This document shows, piece after piece, positions 1 through 7,407 of a stretch of 9,436 bases of DNA. The notes beneath the pieces were generated by a model. The model worked only from the letters and a program-made list of their open reading frames with translations, did no database searches and was not told where the DNA came from. The number at the start of each line of letters is the position of its first letter. The first letter of the stretch is position 1. The stretch covers positions 1 through 9,436 of the forward strand of contig CACXHG010000143.1 of NCBI GenBank assembly GCA_902767355.1, in the 5' to 3' direction. The DNA is from an uncultured Bacteroidia bacterium. GTDB taxonomy: Bacteria; Bacteroidota; Bacteroidia; Bacteroidales; UBA932. The position numbers and the translations under genes are program-made.

Positions 1-1808
1 CAGAGTTCCATGCGGCGCTCGTCCAGTACGACCTCCAGAACGCTGTTGTAGCCGAAGGCTGCATAATTGTTCATCTCGGGGATGCCTGCACGGCGGCGGA
101 TCGTATTGACATCCGCGAGGGCTTTGCCGGGCTCATTGAGTTTGGCATAGGCTTCGGCGCGGTTCAGGACCACTTCGCCCCAGCGGAGGAATACGGGGGA
201 GGTCATCATGGGGTTGCCGCCCTGTCCGCAGAACTTGGTGTTGTAGTAGCGCATATAGAAGCCGCCGTTGTCGGTACGGCCGATGGCTGCCCTGTAGCGG
301 GCGTCGGCGTCGGACTGCCTTTCTGCATATTTATCACCGGTTTCGGGATCAGTCTTTTTGCCGGGGGTGGCGTGGCCGGGGCCGGGGCGTACCCAGACGC
401 GTTTGACGCCGTCGATTGCAACACCGGGGAAGTTGGCGTCGGAATTCTCTACGAAGTAGATAGTGTCGCGGCCGTTGTGCAGGATCTGACGTTTGGCAAC
501 GTGGTTGTTGTATTCGAACACCGGAACCTTCTTGCCGCTGCCGGCAGGATATTCTTCTTCGCCAATCTGCTTGCCCTGGGACTGGAAGTTGACGCTGCCG
601 TCGGCATTGGCTGTGGCTGCAATCGCAACTGCGCCCGTGCAGTAGTCGCCGGCGCCGCCGGGAATGGGGTAAACTACCGACAGAGTACCGTTCATAGCTG
701 CCTGCATCTCGTCGTAGGTCTTCTGGGATTTGGTATTGCCCTCTTTTGCGGGACGGGGGTCAATCATACGGAAGTATGCGTTGAAGCGCTTGTCCTCGGG
801 ATAACGGCGGAAGAGGTCGATAAGATATTCACTCCAGTAGTGCTCGCCCCAACCGATGGTCTTGCCACCGTCGAGGGCAGCTTTGATGTACATGGAAGCG
901 ATGGAGGCCTCTCCGTGGTCAACGGCCCATTCGTGGGTGTCTTTAAGATGCACGCACCAGATGGTCTCGGGATGGTCATAGGTGTGGGTGGGATAGTCTG
1001 CGTAGTCATATCCGGAGAGGGATGTGGGGTTGGTTGCCAGAAGCTCGTCGCACTCATCCACGCAGAGCTGGTTTTCTCCCATAAACAGATATACGCGGGC
1101 CAGGAGGGCGGCAGCTGCATGCCAGCTGACATAGCCTTTGTCGTTGCCGCGGATAAGCGTACCTTCCTTGTCCTTAATCATATAATTCTTGGCAGCCTTG
1201 AGGTCTGCTACAATCTGTTCATAGACCTTGCCGACAGTCTCGCGCGAGGTTGAGTATTTGTCAGCGCCCTCCAGGCGAAGAGGAACGCCCGGATGGGAGG
1301 CGTCGGGAGTGTAGTTGTAAGGCATGGCGAAGAGCGTTACCATCTGGAAATGGCAGAGAGCACGGAAGAAGTAATTCTCACCCATAAGGTGATTGTTCAT
1401 ATCCGATTCTTCTGCTTCCTTGAGGATGAGGATATCGCCGTTGGCCGTGTCGATAATCTTGTAGGCCATCCACCAGGTGTAGTAGATGTTCTTGGCGGTG
1501 TTGTCGTCGGTGTAGCGGTAGGGGTTGATGAACGGGTCCTCGGTGATGCCGGATACCGTCACGTTGTCGCCGCGCAGTTCGTTGATCTGGAAGATGTGGC
1601 GGATATAATAGTTGCCGCTTTCGCCGCCGCTCTGGCCCTTATAGGCGATTCTGTCCTGGAACAGAGTGTAGATACCGTTGGTGGTAAGGACGGGAGCTTC
1701 AGGGTTTTTTGCCAGTTCCTCTGCCGTAATGGCGTCGGACCGGTATAAATCCATATCGCAGGATATCAGTGCCAGTGCGGCAATCGCGAGTATAAATATC
1801 TTTTTCAT
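1..1808 (-). CDS. SusD/RagB-family outer-membrane glycan-binding lipoprotein (C-terminus cut by window edge)
   Basis: This is a surface-exposed lipoprotein that would bind a glycan or oligosaccharide and act as a lid on the SusC-type porin encoded just upstream. The frame is open without a stop from the ATG at 1808 to the left edge, giving 602 residues. It starts MKKIFILAIAALALISC, a type II signal peptide with lipobox LISC (lipidated Cys17) followed by Asp18. SusD landmarks follow: NYFFRALCHFQMVTLFAMPY at about residues 141-160, HAAAALLARVYLFMGE at about 230-245 (both helical TPR-like segments), RWGEVVLNRAEAYAKLNEPG near 545-565, and DERRMEL at the edge. That last motif normally precedes only a few dozen residues, so the protein should be about 640-670 residues, on the long side for the family. 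The start lies 13 bp after the susC-like stop, so the two are almost certainly cotranscribed. The family assignment is firm; the ligand cannot be read from sequence. Confidence 0.95.
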   Translation of the reverse strand, partial: MKKIFILAIAALALISCDMDLYRSDAITAEELAKNPEAPVLTTNGIYTLFQDRIAYKGQSGGESGNYYIRHIFQINELRGDNVTVSGITEDPFINPYRYTDDNTAKNIYYTWWMAYKIIDTANGDILILKEAEESDMNNHLMGENYFFRALCHFQMVTLFAMPYNYTPDASHPGVPLRLEGADKYSTSRETVGKVYEQIVADLKAAKNYMIKDKEGTLIRGNDKGYVSWHAAAALLARVYLFMGENQLCVDECDELLATNPTSLSGYDYADYPTHTYDHPETIWCVHLKDTHEWAVDHGEASIASMYIKAALDGGKTIGWGEHYWSEYLIDLFRRYPEDKRFNAYFRMIDPRPAKEGNTKSQKTYDEMQAAMNGTLSVVYPIPGGAGDYCTGAVAIAATANADGSVNFQSQGKQIGEEEYPAGSGKKVPVFEYNNHVAKRQILHNGRDTIYFVENSDANFPGVAIDGVKRVWVRPGPGHATPGKKTDPETGDKYAERQSDADARYRAAIGRTDNGGFYMRYYNTKFCGQGGNPMMTSPVFLRWGEVVLNRAEAYAKLNEPGKALADVNTIRRRAGIPEMNNYAAFGYNSVLEVVLDERRMEL

Positions 1809-1821
1809 GGTGCAATCTCAA

Positions 1822-4800
1822 TTAGAATGTGACGTCGATACCAAATACGGCCGTCATCGGTATGGGATAGTTCTGTGAGTACATACCTGCGTGATGGTAG
1901 GTGTCGCCGTCCAGACGGACCTCGGGGTCCATTCCGGAGAAGCGGGTGAGAGTCCAGAGATTGTCGGCCGACACGTAAACGCGGGCGTCGGTCATCTTAA
2001 TCTTCTGCAGGAAGGTTTTCGGCAGATTGTAGGCCAGAGTCACGTTTCTCAGGCGGAAGAAGCTGCCGTCTTCGAGATAGCGGGAAGACGTATTCTGAGA
2101 CCCGTCTTTGCGGCCGCTGATAGGCTTGGGATGGGTTGCGATGTCCCCGGGGTTCTGCCAGCGGCTCCAGCCCAGGCCATTGTCTATGGACATCAGGTTC
2201 ATTCCCTGGAAGGCACCGTCGTGGTCCATGCTTTCGCGGGTCTTGTTGTAAATCTTGTTGCCTACCACAAAGTTGCCGGTGGCGCTCAGGGTGAAGCCTT
2301 TCCAGCGGAGGGCGGTGTTGAGACCGCCGCTGAACCAGGGCGATGCGGAGCCTACTATGGTGCTGGATGCGGTTTCCCATTTGCCCACGTAATCATCGTC
2401 GGGATTGCCGGTTATGATGGGTTTGCCATCCTCGTCAAAATTCTTGTACCAGCGGGAGGTTCCGTCGTCGGGGTTGACACCCGCCCACATGGGCATATAC
2501 CAGGAATATACATCCTGATCTTCTTTCAGAATCTGGTTGACGTCGCCGCGCTTGAGAATGATGTCGTTGTGCTCCGGAAGTTCCAAAACGCGGTTCTGGT
2601 TGAAGCCCATGTTGAAGCCAAGGGTCCATCCAAAGTCCTTGTTGTTGATGATGGCTCCGTCGATGGCGAGCTCGACACCACGGTTGCGAACCTTGCCGAC
2701 GTTGTCCATTACGGCATAGAAACCTGTGGACGGCGGCATGGGAGACTGGAGCAGGATCTTGCTGTTGATTGTGTTGTAAAGATCCACAGTGATGTTCCAG
2801 TTGTTGAAAAGGGTGGCGTCAACGCCGACGCTGGCCATCAGGGCCTCTTCCCAGCCCAGGTAAGGGTTGGCCATGCGGTCCAGGGTATAAGCGCCGTCGC
2901 CGCTTGCGCTCGGGGAATAGGTCTCCTGATACTGGAAGTCGGGGATATTGTCGTTACCTGTCTTACCGTAGCCGGCGCGCAGCTTGAGGAAGGTCAGGGT
3001 AGGGTTGTTCTCCAGGAAGCTCTCGCGGGAGATGATCCAGGCCGCAGAAGCTCCGGGGAAGAAGCCGCCGCGGTTCTTGGGACCGAACTTGGAACTTTCG
3101 TCGTAGCGGACGGAAGCCGTTACGACATACTTGCCAAGATAAGAATACTGAGCCTGTGCCAGAGCGGCCCATGCGCGGGTCATATAGTCGTAGCCTTCGG
3201 GGTTGTTGGGGATATCCACGTTGTTGAGAGAGCGCTTGCCCTGCATCACCTTGGTGCCGGATGCTCCGAGATGGCGGGAGTAGCCTTCGCCGTATTCCCA
3301 GCCGAGGGTGCCGTTCAGGTCGTGGTCGCCAAAAGTGTGGTGGAGTTTAGCCAGGTTGGTGGTGCCCCAGCCGTTGCCCTCAGAATCGGTGTTGGCGAGG
3401 CTGCCGCTGGTGTTGCCGCCTTCCAGGGTGCGCGGGTCGACATACTCTTCCCAATAGGAATGCGAAGAGTCGTAACGGTTCATGGAAACCAGGGTCAGCC
3501 AGTCGGTTACATTCCATACCAGCTGGAAGTCTCCGGTGAGGGACTCGCCCCAGCCCTTGCCAAAGTTGTACTGCTCTTCGAAGAGGATGTTGGCCGGGTT
3601 CTGGGTCCACCATTTCTCGCCGTTGTCGGGGCGGATGCTGCCGCCGTTGAACACGTAATTGTTGGTGTAAACGCCATCTACCATTTCATAGGGAATATCC
3701 CAAGGAATGGTGTAATAGGACTGCTCTACCAGGCGGTAAGACTGTTCGGTGCGGTCGTGGCTCTTGGCATAGCTCAGGCGCATGGTCATGGTCAGGCGGT
3801 CGGTTATGGGAGCCGACAGGTTCATGCGGGCCGAAGTCTTGCGGTAGTAGGTGTTTATTGCAGTACCTTTTTCGTTGTAGTGGTCGGCACTTACAAAATA
3901 GTTCACCTTCCCGGACTTGCCGGAAACAGAGGCATAGTAGTCCTGGACGACACCTGTCTTGAAGCAGTTGCCGAGCCAGTCGAAATCCTGGGTCAGCAGG
4001 CTCTCGGGATAATCTGCGGCAAATGCGCCGGGATCTGTCATGGAGCGGGTGAACTCATACAGCTGTGCGGAGTTCATGGGGTGGAAACGGCCGTAGAGGG
4101 CGCGCTTGATTCCGCCGCTGCCCTTGAACTCGATGCTGGTACGGTCCTGAAGGCCGCTCTTGGTGGTGACTACAATCACACCGCCGGAGGCTGCTGCGCC
4201 GTAAAGTGCTGTAGCAGAGGCGTCTTTCAGCACGGTGATGGTCTCGATATCGTTAGGGTTGAAACTGCCGCCAGCGATTCCGTCGACCACATAGAGCGGG
4301 CCGGCGCCGGCAGTGATGGAGCCTGTACCGCGGATGCGGATGTCGGCCTGCTCGCCGGGACGGCCGGAGCCGTTCATTGCAACCACGCCGGCAACCTTAC
4401 CTTGAAGCATATTGCCGACGTCGGGGGTGGAAACGTCGCGGAGCTTTTCGCCGCTCATCGTTACCACGGCAGAAGAAAGCTCGGCTTTCTTTTGAGTAGT
4501 GTAACCGAGCACGACAACTTCGTCGAGAAGAAGGTTGTCGGGCTGCAATTTGACGTCGATGCGGGCGCGGTCCCCGACAGTTTCGGTCACGCTCTTGTAG
4601 CCGATGCTGGAGAACGTCAGAGTCGCGGCAGAAGGCACAGTGAGCACATAGTTGCCGTCATAGTCGGTAACTGTGCCGCCACCGGTAGAAGCGGCGATGC
4701 CGGCACCGATTACGGGTTCTCCGGAGGATGCGTCAAGCACCCTGCCGACTACCTGATGGCTCTGGGCGGACATCACCTGCGAAGCGGCCATAAAGGCAAG

Positions 4801-4836
4801 CACTGTCGCAAAAATGCGGATGGTTTTCAGTTTCAT
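1822..4836 (-). CDS. SusC/RagA-family TonB-dependent outer-membrane transporter
   Basis: This is an outer-membrane beta-barrel that would import the ligand captured by the adjacent SusD-like lipoprotein, powered by TonB/ExbBD. The 1004-residue product has a Sec signal peptide at residues 1-24 (cleavage likely after VMSA). A CarboxypepD_reg-like domain spans about 27-98 (GRVLDASSGEPVIGA, then FSSIGY). A SusC-type TonB-box region DEVVVLGY lies at 105-112. The plug domain spans about 113-230, with the family signature LYVVDGI (181-187) and NPNDIETITVLKDASATALYG (194-213). The C-terminal barrel ends in Phe (DVTF), as typical for outer-membrane barrels. The length is normal for SusC. There is no N-terminal STN domain, so this copy is not built to signal to an ECF anti-sigma factor. 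It lies 35 bp after the gatZ-like stop, with no exact TAnnTTTG box in the gap, so it probably shares the upstream operon promoter. The substrate is unknown; the neighbours suggest an amino-sugar or galactose-type glycan. Confidence 0.97.
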   Translation of the reverse strand: MKLKTIRIFATVLAFMAASQVMSAQSHQVVGRVLDASSGEPVIGAGIAASTGGGTVTDYDGNYVLTVPSAATLTFSSIGYKSVTETVGDRARIDVKLQPDNLLLDEVVVLGYTTQKKAELSSAVVTMSGEKLRDVSTPDVGNMLQGKVAGVVAMNGSGRPGEQADIRIRGTGSITAGAGPLYVVDGIAGGSFNPNDIETITVLKDASATALYGAAASGGVIVVTTKSGLQDRTSIEFKGSGGIKRALYGRFHPMNSAQLYEFTRSMTDPGAFAADYPESLLTQDFDWLGNCFKTGVVQDYYASVSGKSGKVNYFVSADHYNEKGTAINTYYRKTSARMNLSAPITDRLTMTMRLSYAKSHDRTEQSYRLVEQSYYTIPWDIPYEMVDGVYTNNYVFNGGSIRPDNGEKWWTQNPANILFEEQYNFGKGWGESLTGDFQLVWNVTDWLTLVSMNRYDSSHSYWEEYVDPRTLEGGNTSGSLANTDSEGNGWGTTNLAKLHHTFGDHDLNGTLGWEYGEGYSRHLGASGTKVMQGKRSLNNVDIPNNPEGYDYMTRAWAALAQAQYSYLGKYVVTASVRYDESSKFGPKNRGGFFPGASAAWIISRESFLENNPTLTFLKLRAGYGKTGNDNIPDFQYQETYSPSASGDGAYTLDRMANPYLGWEEALMASVGVDATLFNNWNITVDLYNTINSKILLQSPMPPSTGFYAVMDNVGKVRNRGVELAIDGAIINNKDFGWTLGFNMGFNQNRVLELPEHNDIILKRGDVNQILKEDQDVYSWYMPMWAGVNPDDGTSRWYKNFDEDGKPIITGNPDDDYVGKWETASSTIVGSASPWFSGGLNTALRWKGFTLSATGNFVVGNKIYNKTRESMDHDGAFQGMNLMSIDNGLGWSRWQNPGDIATHPKPISGRKDGSQNTSSRYLEDGSFFRLRNVTLAYNLPKTFLQKIKMTDARVYVSADNLWTLTRFSGMDPEVRLDGDTYHHAGMYSQNYPIPMTAVFGIDVTF

Positions 4837-4871
4837 CTGGTTAACAATATATAAATGAATAATATGCAGAA

Positions 4872-6098
4872 TTATAACAAGTCATTTAACCCTATCAGGT
4901 TGAAAGCCCTGAAGTATTTGTCCATGTCGCGCTCTATGCGGCCCAGCACCACGCTTTCGGCGTCTATGCCGCAGCGCTCCAGGTTGTCGTAGAGAAAGCC
5001 GCGGGCTGCCAGGGGCGCTGCCTGTTGCCATATATAGCGGCAGCAGGTGGCCACAATCCAGTCCTGGCGCTGTGGCGAGAGCTCATTCAGGTCCTTGCCC
5101 AGCTCGTCTTCGTGCAGCCACTTCTCCCAGCGGTGAGAGGCGTGGACAGCCTCCAGGAGGGTGTTGCGCATATTTGACAGCACTGCCACGCGGCCTTCTG
5201 CCTCGAGGCGCTTTTCCACAGCTTCCAGCTCGCACAGGGCGCGGTATTCGCTCATGGTGAATTCCGGTCCGACGTTGGCGGCGCCCATACCCGAGAGCGG
5301 GTACTCCTCAGGGTTAGCTACATCATCGGTGTAGTGACCTTTGATGTAGCTGCCCAGAGGACGGACCTTGGATGTGAGCCTGCTCGCTACTTTCGCATCG
5401 AAAACGGTGGTGTCCAAATCGGTACCCACCTTGCCGACGATAAAGCACGGCCACACATCTTCCAGCCCTACACCAATCAACCCCTTTTTAAGTCCACAAA
5501 TGAAAGTATCGAAAGTAGCCTCGTCGGCCAGGCCTCCGTGCACCTCCTCTGTACCAACTTCGTAGGAGATTGCAGCAAGACCCTTCTCTTTTCTGAATTT
5601 CTCGATGTGGTTTATGAGCTCCACTGTGCGCTCGACAACCACATTTATATCTATGATCTGCCCTTTGGGAACGTTGATATCCACCGTGGGATCCACGTGG
5701 ATGAGGTCGTACCCGGCCAGGACAGCCGCTTCAAACGATTTCTTGACGCCGTTCATCGCGTCTTCCACAGACCATTTCTCTGTGCGCTGCCTGTCTTTTA
5801 GCCAGGGTCCGCCGTGGTCTATGGCTATGATGACGGGACCGGTGAAATTGATCCTCTCGGCCTCGAAGCGCACCGTGCGGGTAAATGCCTCCTGTGTCAT
5901 GCCGGTATAGCCTCCGTCGCAGTCCACCTGATTGAGGGTGGCTGCAAAATAGATGGGGGCGTTGTTGCGCTTGGCAGCCCTCAGGCTGGCGCGTATGACG
6001 GCGGGGGAGTTGGGGCAGGCGGCAAAGATGGTGCGCCTTACTCCAGTGGCTTTTTCCAGCTGGCCGATTCTTTCCAGAAGTTGTTCCGTCTTGGGCAT
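4872..6098 (-). CDS. gatZ: GatZ/KbaZ-family protein (tagatose-bisphosphate aldolase accessory subunit, or possible stand-alone sugar-phosphate epimerase)
   Basis: This 408-residue protein belongs to the GatZ/KbaZ family. In enterobacteria those proteins stabilise the class II tagatose-1,6-bisphosphate aldolase GatY/KbaY, which splits tagatose-1,6-bisphosphate into two triose phosphates. Family hallmarks are NQVDCDGGYTGMT (56-68), AIDHGGPW (92-99), IHVDPTVD (133-140), SYEVGTEEVHGG (178-189), KGHYTDD (253-259) and NVGPEFT (275-281). The length is close to E. coli GatZ (about 420). Conserved Asp94, His95, His134, Asp136, Glu180 and His256 are candidate metal or substrate ligands; that is inference by analogy with TIM-barrel class II aldolases. 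No GatY/KbaY gene is in view, so the protein may work with a partner elsewhere or be an enzyme itself: some members of this family and the related UxaE family are reported, as I recall, to have ketose 4-epimerase activity. It lies 18 bp after the agaS-like stop, in the same operon. Family is certain; exact reaction is open. Confidence 0.9.
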   Translation of the reverse strand: MPKTEQLLERIGQLEKATGVRRTIFAACPNSPAVIRASLRAAKRNNAPIYFAATLNQVDCDGGYTGMTQEAFTRTVRFEAERINFTGPVIIAIDHGGPWLKDRQRTEKWSVEDAMNGVKKSFEAAVLAGYDLIHVDPTVDINVPKGQIIDINVVVERTVELINHIEKFRKEKGLAAISYEVGTEEVHGGLADEATFDTFICGLKKGLIGVGLEDVWPCFIVGKVGTDLDTTVFDAKVASRLTSKVRPLGSYIKGHYTDDVANPEEYPLSGMGAANVGPEFTMSEYRALCELEAVEKRLEAEGRVAVLSNMRNTLLEAVHASHRWEKWLHEDELGKDLNELSPQRQDWIVATCCRYIWQQAAPLAARGFLYDNLERCGIDAESVVLGRIERDMDKYFRAFNLIGLNDLL

Positions 6099-6116
6099 TG
6101 TATTGAATCTAAATGG

Positions 6117-7241
6117 TTAATCGTAAAGTGTGACGCCTTCTACAACGCGGGAAATGTTGCCCGAGACTGAGGGCGCGTCTGGGGTGAGGCCGCAGTCCAG
6201 GGATTTGAAAAAGCCCAGCAGCTGAGCCACGAACACGTATGCCACGCCGCCATAGCAGCCGGGGATGCCTTCGGGCAGGCCGGTCTCTATGCAGAGCGTG
6301 CAGTCGCTGTAGGCCAGTTCGCTGGCATCCCTGCAAACGATGATGCTGGCTTTCAGCTTGTTGCCGGCGGCGATCTGCTTCATCAGGTCGGTCTCATACC
6401 TGCGCACGCTTGCCATGGGCGACACCAGATATACCAGCAGAGAGTCCGGATTGACGATGGCCTTGGGACCGTGACGGAAGCCCAGGAAGGAGTCGAAACT
6501 GCACATCACGCGGCCGTCGGTGAGCTCCTGCAGCTTGAGGCGGGACTCTTCTGCGACGCCCTTGAGGGTGCCGCTGCCAAGGAAGATGGCGCGCTTGAAG
6601 TCCTTTGCAGCAATGTCCTTGATGGCATCTTCGTAGCGGTCCATGGCCTTCTGCACGCTGTCGGCAACGACGTCCACAGCCGCCTTCTGGCTCTCTATGT
6701 CATCTATATGCGCGATAAGTGCGCAGGCGATGAACATGGTGGAATAGCTGCTGGTCATTGCCAGGGACAGGTCGTTGGTCTCAGGCGGCAGGAGTATGGT
6801 GAGGATGTTGTCGCCCTTCATCTGGGCGAGCTGGCCGGAAGCGTTGCAGGTGATGAAAATATGTGCGGTTTCGCCCGCCGTCTTCTCGGCGGCCCTTACG
6901 GCGCCTATGCTCTCCGGGCTGTTGCCGCTGCGGGCGAAGGACACCAGAAGCACTTTGCTCGCCTTGTCGAACCAGAGCTCGGGGCAAGTGATGATATCCG
7001 TGGTGGCTATGGCCGCTGCGTTGCCGAATATGGTGTCGTGCAGCGCGGGCTCCAGCGCATCGCCTATATATGCCGATGTGCCCGCTCCGGTCAGAATCAC
7101 TTTATAGCCAAGGTCCAGATATTTGTGGACATAGGCCTGTATTTCGCTTTTGCGGGACAATATTATTTCATAGGCCTCTTTCCAAACGCGGGGCTGCTGG
7201 CGTATTTCTTTGTAGGTGTAATAGTCGTAAGTCATAATCAT
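6117..7241 (-). CDS. agaS: AgaS-type SIS-domain sugar-phosphate deaminase/isomerase
   Basis: This cytosolic protein of 374 residues matches AgaS (E. coli AgaS is about 384), which converts galactosamine-6-phosphate to tagatose-6-phosphate plus ammonia. It has two SIS domains in the order seen in GlmS isomerase domains. The first holds GAGTSAYIGD (52-61), FARSGNSPES (102-111) and MTSSYSTM (162-169). The second holds LGSGTLKGVAEESRLKLQEL (221-240) and FRHGPK (255-260). Glu232 and His257 correspond by position to the catalytic Glu and His of GlmS-type isomerases. The C-terminus, GLTPDAPSVSGNISRVVEGV (351-370), is a strong AgaS signature. Two starts are possible, Met1 at 7241 and Met3 at 7235; the first is used here. 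It is the first gene of the probable operon with gatZ, susC and susD, and a TACTTTTG box lies 22 bp upstream. The SIS isomerase family is certain; galactosamine-6-P specificity is inferred from the C-terminus and the neighbours. Confidence 0.9.
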   Translation of the reverse strand: MIMTYDYYTYKEIRQQPRVWKEAYEIILSRKSEIQAYVHKYLDLGYKVILTGAGTSAYIGDALEPALHDTIFGNAAAIATTDIITCPELWFDKASKVLLVSFARSGNSPESIGAVRAAEKTAGETAHIFITCNASGQLAQMKGDNILTILLPPETNDLSLAMTSSYSTMFIACALIAHIDDIESQKAAVDVVADSVQKAMDRYEDAIKDIAAKDFKRAIFLGSGTLKGVAEESRLKLQELTDGRVMCSFDSFLGFRHGPKAIVNPDSLLVYLVSPMASVRRYETDLMKQIAAGNKLKASIIVCRDASELAYSDCTLCIETGLPEGIPGCYGGVAYVFVAQLLGFFKSLDCGLTPDAPSVSGNISRVVEGVTLYD

Positions 7242-7262
7242 AAGAATACTCGATAATCTCTA

Positions 7263-7270
7263 CAAAAGTA
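7263..7270 (-). promoter_or_regulatory. Candidate Bacteroidota -7 box for the agaS-gatZ-susC-susD operon
   Basis: On the minus strand these bases read TACTTTTG, an exact match to the Bacteroidota -7 consensus TAnnTTTG, 22 bp upstream of the agaS start. Transcription would begin near 7256, leaving a leader of roughly 15 nt. No TTTG -33 box is found 19-21 bp upstream (the bases there read AAAC or GAAA), so the promoter is either weak or regulated, or this is a chance match. The candidate repressor operator at 7279-7294 falls within the spacer region. Confidence 0.45.
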
Positions 7271-7278
7271 AGAAAAGT

Positions 7279-7294
7279 CAAAACGAAATGTTTC
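7279..7294. promoter_or_regulatory. Candidate DeoR/AgaR-type operator upstream of agaS
   Basis: The plus strand reads CAAAACGAAATGTTTC, identical at 15 of 16 positions to bases 8245-8260 in the deoR-pfkB intergenic region. It contains CGAAA followed after 2 bp by TTTCG (7284-7288 and 7291-7295), an inverted repeat. On the minus strand its right part reads TTTCGTTTTG, matching the first half of the TTTCRTTTYRTTTY core that I recall for E. coli AgaR sites. It overlaps the spacer of the predicted operon promoter, where bound repressor would block RNA polymerase. The binding protein is inferred to be the adjacent DeoR-family regulator. Confidence 0.55.
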
Positions 7295-7391
7295 GCTTTG
7301 GCTTTTCATATTTTCATCGAAACGGGTTCGGAATCTGGCTTATCGGGGATAATGTGCTGTATGTCAGGGAGTAATTGATTTAAAAAAATCG

Positions 7392-7406
7392 TTTCGCGGA
7401 GTTTCG
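7392..7406. promoter_or_regulatory. TTTCG direct repeat with 10-bp period (possible secondary operator)
   Basis: The plus strand reads TTTCGCGGAGTTTCG just beyond the deoR stop codon. It contains two TTTCG copies exactly 10 bp apart, the same phasing as the pair at 8240-8254 in the divergent region (there in the opposite orientation). This helical-turn spacing suggests a second binding site on one DNA face for the same repressor, about 150 bp upstream of agaS, perhaps allowing looping. The middle five bases differ from the other site, so support is weaker than for the 16-bp motif. Confidence 0.35.
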
Positions 7407-7407
7407 T

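Noticed and set aside
372..1748. Plus-strand open frames (372-1253 and 1293-1748) opposite the SusD-like gene
   Set aside because: They are antisense shadows of the uninterrupted SusD frame, which has a signal peptide, lipobox and family motifs. The low-complexity Val/Gly/Ala-rich translations match nothing.
1891..4854. Open reading frame of 987 codons on the plus strand opposite the SusC-like gene
   Set aside because: It mirrors the susC frame because that gene almost never uses TTA, CTA or TCA codons. The translation has no recognisable domain, whereas the opposite strand encodes an unmistakable SusC protein.
4837..4871. A separate promoter for susC/susD in the 35-bp gap after gatZ
   Set aside because: The gap is AT-rich (a TATATATTG-like stretch on the minus strand) but has no exact TAnnTTTG box; a promoter inside the end of gatZ was not excluded.
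7318..7331. Short inverted repeat CGAA-N5-TTCG upstream of agaS
   Set aside because: The 4-bp arms are too short to separate from chance. Its CGAAA pentamer is counted with the operator cluster but not called as a site of its own.
7381..7407. Possible rho-independent terminator after deoR: T-run (minus strand, 7388-7382) following GC-containing repeats
   Set aside because: The preceding CGAAAC copies are direct, not inverted, repeats and form no stable stem, so the T-run alone does not support a terminator.
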